Source: Plectrocnemia conspersa
Lineage: Eukaryota > Arthropoda > Insecta > Trichoptera > Polycentropodidae
Length of the DNA: 64,000 nt
Direction: 5' to 3'
Assembly: GCA_009617715.1 (NCBI GenBank)
Contig: VTFK01000210.1
Coordinates: 186,001 to 250,000 of the forward strand
Positions 59,569 through 64,000 of this stretch are shown here, piece by piece. The notes beneath the pieces were generated by a model. It was not told where the DNA came from and did not search any database. It saw only the letters and a list, made by a program, of their open reading frames with translations. The position numbers and the translations under genes were made by a program. Position 1 is the stretch's first letter, and every line of letters begins with the position of its first letter.

Positions 59569-62500
59569 CTAGTCGAACTTGTTTTTCTTCCCCAAGATCT
59601 TGAGAAGTCGCTTCGACATGAAGTAAGGCTTCGCAGGAGTTCCGTCGTTTCTCTCGCAATCTTCCACTGAAAACGAACGTTAATTTCAGTCTGACGACAG
59701 AGCTGTTCTTCGATGGAACGTATATTATATATAAATACTCACGGAAACACAGGAACAGAGTGTCTACTGCCATACTGTAAATAGCGAAGAATATGCTGGA
59801 GATGAAATACGCCGCCACCCCCACTATCAACGTCGGCACGAGATCGTAGTGGATCTTGTTGCTTTCTCCCAAAAATTTATACAAATCCGGAGACGTGAAA
59901 GCAAAGTATGCAGCCGCAGTGCAACTTACGGTTACGACCACTTTAGATAAAAAGAACAAAAAGTCTGTCACCTGAAAGGAAAAATAACAATTATATATCT
60001 GCTTTTAATGTAAATAGCGCTGTCAACGAGTCGTATTTTTCGCCACTAGCTTTATGATAACGGGCAATTTTGTTAAAAGACAAGATATGATAACTTTTGA
60101 ATTAAAAGAAATGATGGAAAAAAATGGTCAAAAGCATTGACTCCTATTGGTACACATATTAAAATTATTTCGTCAATAGTTTGCTTGTAAAATCAAAATT
60201 GAAATATAATTAATTTATATCTAAAATGTCTTATTTTTATTTAAATATGTATTTACAAAGGAATTTAATAGCAACTTGAGCCTTTGAGTAGTGAGTTAAT
60301 TTTATGTATTTTTATATTATTTATTTATTATTTTATATTGCATTTATTGCAAAAATATCAGTGATTCTGAACGTTTTATTGCTTTGATTTATTTTATAGT
60401 GGAACCTCATTTAACTAAGGTGACCAGTTTTAAAAATATCAAAGGAGGACAAAAATAAAAAGAAAACTGAAATTTTTGTTCGAGGACAAATTGCTATGGG
60501 ACATAAAAAAACGGTCATCACGGATTTTTTTGCAAAAACTGCAGGAGCTAAAAAAGTACACCTTCTTTTAACTCCTACAGAACAAAAATTTCGAAGAGAA
60601 CATTTTTTTTAGCTTCCGCAGCAATTTTTTCTCCCTAAACAAAATTTTCCGTGATGACAGGGACATCATTGTGGGGGGAGGTAATACCATTTTGCCAGCA
60701 AAGTGCATGTCATTTAATTAAATACAGTAGACTTCCCAATAACACGGTAAACTGGGTATGTACTATTTGGATGCTCATTACTTTACTTGTGAGCGAAACA
60801 AAGGGAGAATATCTCAACACATGCGCCTGATTCGTGCGAAAGTATTGCAAAATGTAAAGTATTTTCTAGTCCTCCAACTACACGCACCCAAATAGCACGT
60901 CCCCAATTAACCTTTGCCCCCCCCCCCCCTGGAAAAGTCTGAAATGACGTCCCTGATTTTAAACTAGAAATTATCAAAATATCCCTAAAAAATCTAAATC
61001 TTAAATCTTCATTTAAGTAAACGTATATTTTTACCAGTGAATAATTTCAACTTTTCCATATATTTTCAATATTGAATTCCTAATACATTTTCACCTGTAG
61101 ATATATATTTCTACTATCGAAAATATAATTTAGCTTAAAGGCGCTAGTGAAATTATATTCTGCTATGAAACTTGATATGACAGTTACGAAACATCCATTT
61201 ATTGTTCAAATCCAAACCTAGCCTAATGAAAGTTCTAAAAATAATTAGTTTTAGAACTTTCATTGAGTCCAAATTACAAATAAGCATAAATACAGATTGC
61301 TCAATAGTTAGTCTGCACTTCGATATTACTGTTTTAAAAATATGCTAGCTATTCTTATCGATATTACTACAGACTTCCAATATGAGAGCATTTGTCGAAG
61401 TATATTCAAACCTAATTTTGGTCAATAGAAGGGCGCAAAAACAATTATCACTTCTCAGAAGTTAAAAATTCACGTCAAAAGCAATAAAATTGTGCCGGCG
61501 CCGTCGCAGTGGGAACGCTCAGTAACGAGATTTGACTTCTGAGAAGGGATAATTGTTTTTTGCATTTTCTTATTGGTCAAAATTCGATTTAGATATGCTT
61601 CATTTGTAACTCACTTTTTGTAAGTCATAATATTACAATAAAAAGTCATAATATGAACGCTAGATAACCAAAGGTTTCTCATTGCGGCGACGTCACGATT
61701 TTATTGCTTTTGACGTGGATTTTAAACAGAGAACCCCTTGAATTTGGCTAGAGAAATGTATGTGATTTAATGAAATACTATGAATCTTAATGAAATCGAA
61801 ATATTAAAAAAACGACCACTGACTGGGAAATTCCACCCCCCCCTCTGTAAAAAGCCCAAATGACGTCCCTGAAGTAAACGATATTATTTTGTTGCTATTG
61901 TAATAGTATTTGATTTTTTTTGAGCAAGTGAGTTTAAATCACCGAATTGTATGAATTAAATATGCTTTTATAACTTTTGTTGTAGACTGTTCAACAAAAT
62001 AATTTAAAAATATATACATAAAATATAATTTTAACTACAATTTTTTTTTTTTTTGGTAAGGTAGGTGTCATTTTATTTTTAATATATGACTTTTTTATAT
62101 TATATAATATAATTATCAATAAATCTATTTTGCTTCCAAATTTGTATAATATTTTTTTAACCCTTTGGATGCTAAACAACGATATATCGTTGTTCGTCAA
62201 AAAATTTTGCCTGATGAGATTGTCCGATTTTTTTCATATAGTACAAGTATAATAAGCTTTAAATTTGACAGGTAAGACTACCTTACCGTTTACTACTAGA
62301 CTGCATAAATGGTATATTGACAGTAAATATCACTATCTATCAAGTAGTTTAATTACCTTATCCAAGACGAAAACTCGCAAAATGTTCCTCATTAATAAAG
62401 AAAATGCATCTTTGGCACTGCCGAAGAACGGTTTTCCATGAACGGCACACATGATGTATGCGTTTTTGTTTATAAATCGCAGAAACGACTCCAAACATTT

Positions 62501-64000
62501 GAAGAAACATCTCATGCAGCACATGATCGCACTCGTCACCGGATTCTCGTACTTCTTCAGCTGGTGGTCTATGTATTCCAAACACACTCTTATCATTCTA
62601 CATATGGCAATAATTAACGATCCAAAAGCTATCGTTCCCAAATGATATCTGAAAACAATATGGCCGTGTATATTTTGAAAGACGATTTAGACAATCTCAA
62701 CGGCATCGATACCTTAGAGTCCTGCCTAATCCGCGCGTCAGCGTAAAGAAAGGTACGTCTTTCTTGTTGAAAGTCCAGTACCAAGTGGCAAACGTCGACG
62801 CTAGTATCATCTCTCCCAATCCCTCGATGAAGAATATCAGCCAGAAGAACCCGAATAGGAGATACACTGCGATTGAATTGCACGTTAGCGAATCGAAGAT
62901 ATTAAATCACCTTATATATATTATACATAATTGTTCATTACCAAAAAAGTACTTCACATATAAAGGCGATTCTATTCCTACGAAATGGCAAATGCCTTCC
63001 ATACATCCCATTTTATCTCCGCATTCTTTATTGAAAAGGTCGGGAATGCAAACGTCACCGTTCTGAAATTATTGAAAATTTAAATTAATTTAATTAATTT
63101 TCGTTTTTGCATCATTTGTTTTTATTATTTGCATAATATTTTTTTAAATTAATTTTATTATTTATATTTTTGTTTTCTGAACATTTAATATTTTTTTTTT
63201 ATTATTATTTATTGTTGAATCTTATTTTCTTCCAATTATATGACATACATAAGAAGCATTATAAAAAATTGGTACATACCAATAGAGCCGATGTATTGTA
63301 CCTTGTATTTGCAAACGCATTCTACGGCAGTGTTATTGGGGAACACGGCCCTGAAGTTCGATTCTCCGATGGTGTGCAGATACAACCCGAACGTGATCGT
63401 CACAGCTAAGATGAAGCATTGCAAGATCCAAGGAAATATGGGAAAGATCAGAGTGGTTTTCACGCTGCTCACGGCTCTTAAGACGATAAACGCAGATGTC
63501 GAAACATATTATTTAAGATTATTAGAGTATCGTATGGAGAAACTCACTTGCTTCCCTCTTTGATGAGAGCGATGGCGATCACAATCCTCTTGCGTAAGAA
63601 TATCATAGCCAACAAGATCACGAATAAGAGTATGGACAGTCCTATGAGAATGACCAACCAAGTCTCTTGAAGCGACAGCAACGATTTGGCGAAAGCGGTC
63701 AAATTCGTGTTGGACGTGTCTAGATTCACAGGGTTGGCTTTCAAGTATGCGTATCGGACGTATGACAGATACACAGCTGTAACATTTCGCTTTGTTAAAT
63801 CGTTATATTTCACATGATAAATGATTATTTAATATATATTTATCGATTTTTTATAATATACATACATATAAAATCGTATCTTACCATACGAGAGAATGCA
63901 GATGACGCCGATTATAGAAAACCAGACCATCGGAGCGGCCAGCCATCTCATCAGAGCGATGTACACGAAGCACACCAACATCACTATGGCCAGGGCCGCC
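59569..64000 (-). CDS. SLC44/CTL choline-transporter-like protein, C-terminal part
   Basis: Eight exons are in the window: 63885-64000 (cut by the window end), 63548-63776, 63280-63476, 62942-63062, 62713-62866, 62357-62648, 59743-59971, 59569-59666. They join in frame for about 477 residues. SLC44 proteins are multi-pass membrane proteins that move choline or ethanolamine. Support: many hydrophobic helices, KEGSKAVSSVKTTLIFPIFP, the helix FGFFWLIFFIEGLGEMILAS, then RYHLGTIAFGSLIIAICRMI, NAYIMCAVHGKPFFGSAKDA with LLMRNILRVFVLDKVTDF, the MAVDTLFLCFLED block and a short cytosolic tail ending KKNKFD. An extracellular loop with several Cys (VCIPDLFNKECGDKMGC) and possible N-glycosylation sites (NNT, NLT) is present. 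The N-terminus lies beyond the window. The 2.4-kb intron 59972-62356 carries a repeat. Confidence 0.95.
60658..61871 (+). repeat. hAT-like composite element inside an SLC44 intron
   Basis: It starts CAGGGACATCATTGTGGGG and ends AAATGACGTCCCTG. An internal AAATGACGTCCCTG closes the first end module at 60955. The middle module includes a hairpin at about 61226-61262, and a long fold-back at 61430-61590 has arms of roughly 70 bp. The flanks (CGTGATGA and AAGTAAAC) do not match, so the two ends may not be from one insertion. Confidence 0.7.
61872..62356 (-). other. remainder of the long SLC44 intron
   Basis: AT-rich intron sequence with a run of 16 T at about 62041. Nothing else is visible. Confidence 0.6.

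Noticed and set aside
62629..62883. 84-aa minus-strand open frame
   Set aside because: Wrong frame over an SLC44 exon; the spliced frame gives the membrane helix FGFFWLIFFIEGLG instead.

Overview
This is AT-rich nuclear DNA from an insect, probably a holometabolous one; I cannot place the order from sequence alone. Evidence: spliced genes with GT-AG introns (57 bp to about 2.4 kb), AATAAA poly(A) signals, a ZAD-type zinc-finger gene (an arthropod family), and relics of jockey-like LINEs, Tc1/mariner elements and a P/THAP9-type transposase.

Seven protein-coding genes can be assembled exon by exon. Five have a CDS in frame throughout. From left to right they are: a divergent torsin AAA+ ATPase (8161-9290, minus, 293 aa); ribosomal protein L5/uL18 (13423-15167, minus, 301 aa); a SCYL3/PACE-1-like pseudokinase (18476-22208, minus, with one frame break in the last exon); a ZAD + eight-C2H2-finger protein (23280-24924, plus, 396 aa); a 1-acylglycerol-3-phosphate acyltransferase (50069-53088, plus, 277 aa); a kynurenine-formamidase-like alpha/beta hydrolase (56294-59203, plus, 298 aa); and the C-terminal part of an SLC44/CTL choline-transporter-like protein (59569 to the window end, minus). 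They are unrelated housekeeping genes and do not form a pathway. The SCYL and ZAD genes are divergent, about 1.07 kb apart. The formamidase and SLC44 genes are tail-to-tail, with 365 bp between stop codons.

The space between genes, above all 25-49.7 kb, is a graveyard of transposable elements. The dominant family is a modular non-autonomous DNA element with ends CAGGGACGTCATTT...AAATGACGTCCCTG. Two copies can be delimited. One in formamidase intron 1 has a perfect 8-bp target duplication. The other sits inside a LINE whose reading frame resumes after it, with a 6/8 duplication. This points to the hAT superfamily. The element carries fold-back modules that recur on both strands through the window. 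I also see a P-type transposase pseudogene, two relics of one Tc1/mariner family, one or two classic mariner relics, at least six jockey-like LINE fragments, an LTR-like repeat pair, a decayed tandem array (34.9-37.2 kb), a palindrome-rich GC island (54.2-54.6 kb) and two long (TA)n tracts.

No operon-like, CRISPR, defence or other new coding system was found. The most informative material is the hAT-like family, the three-layer nested insertion at 41.1-44.7 kb and the gene-structure oddities (SCYL frame break, in-frame mini-intron, NAGNAG acceptor, tandem torsin donors).
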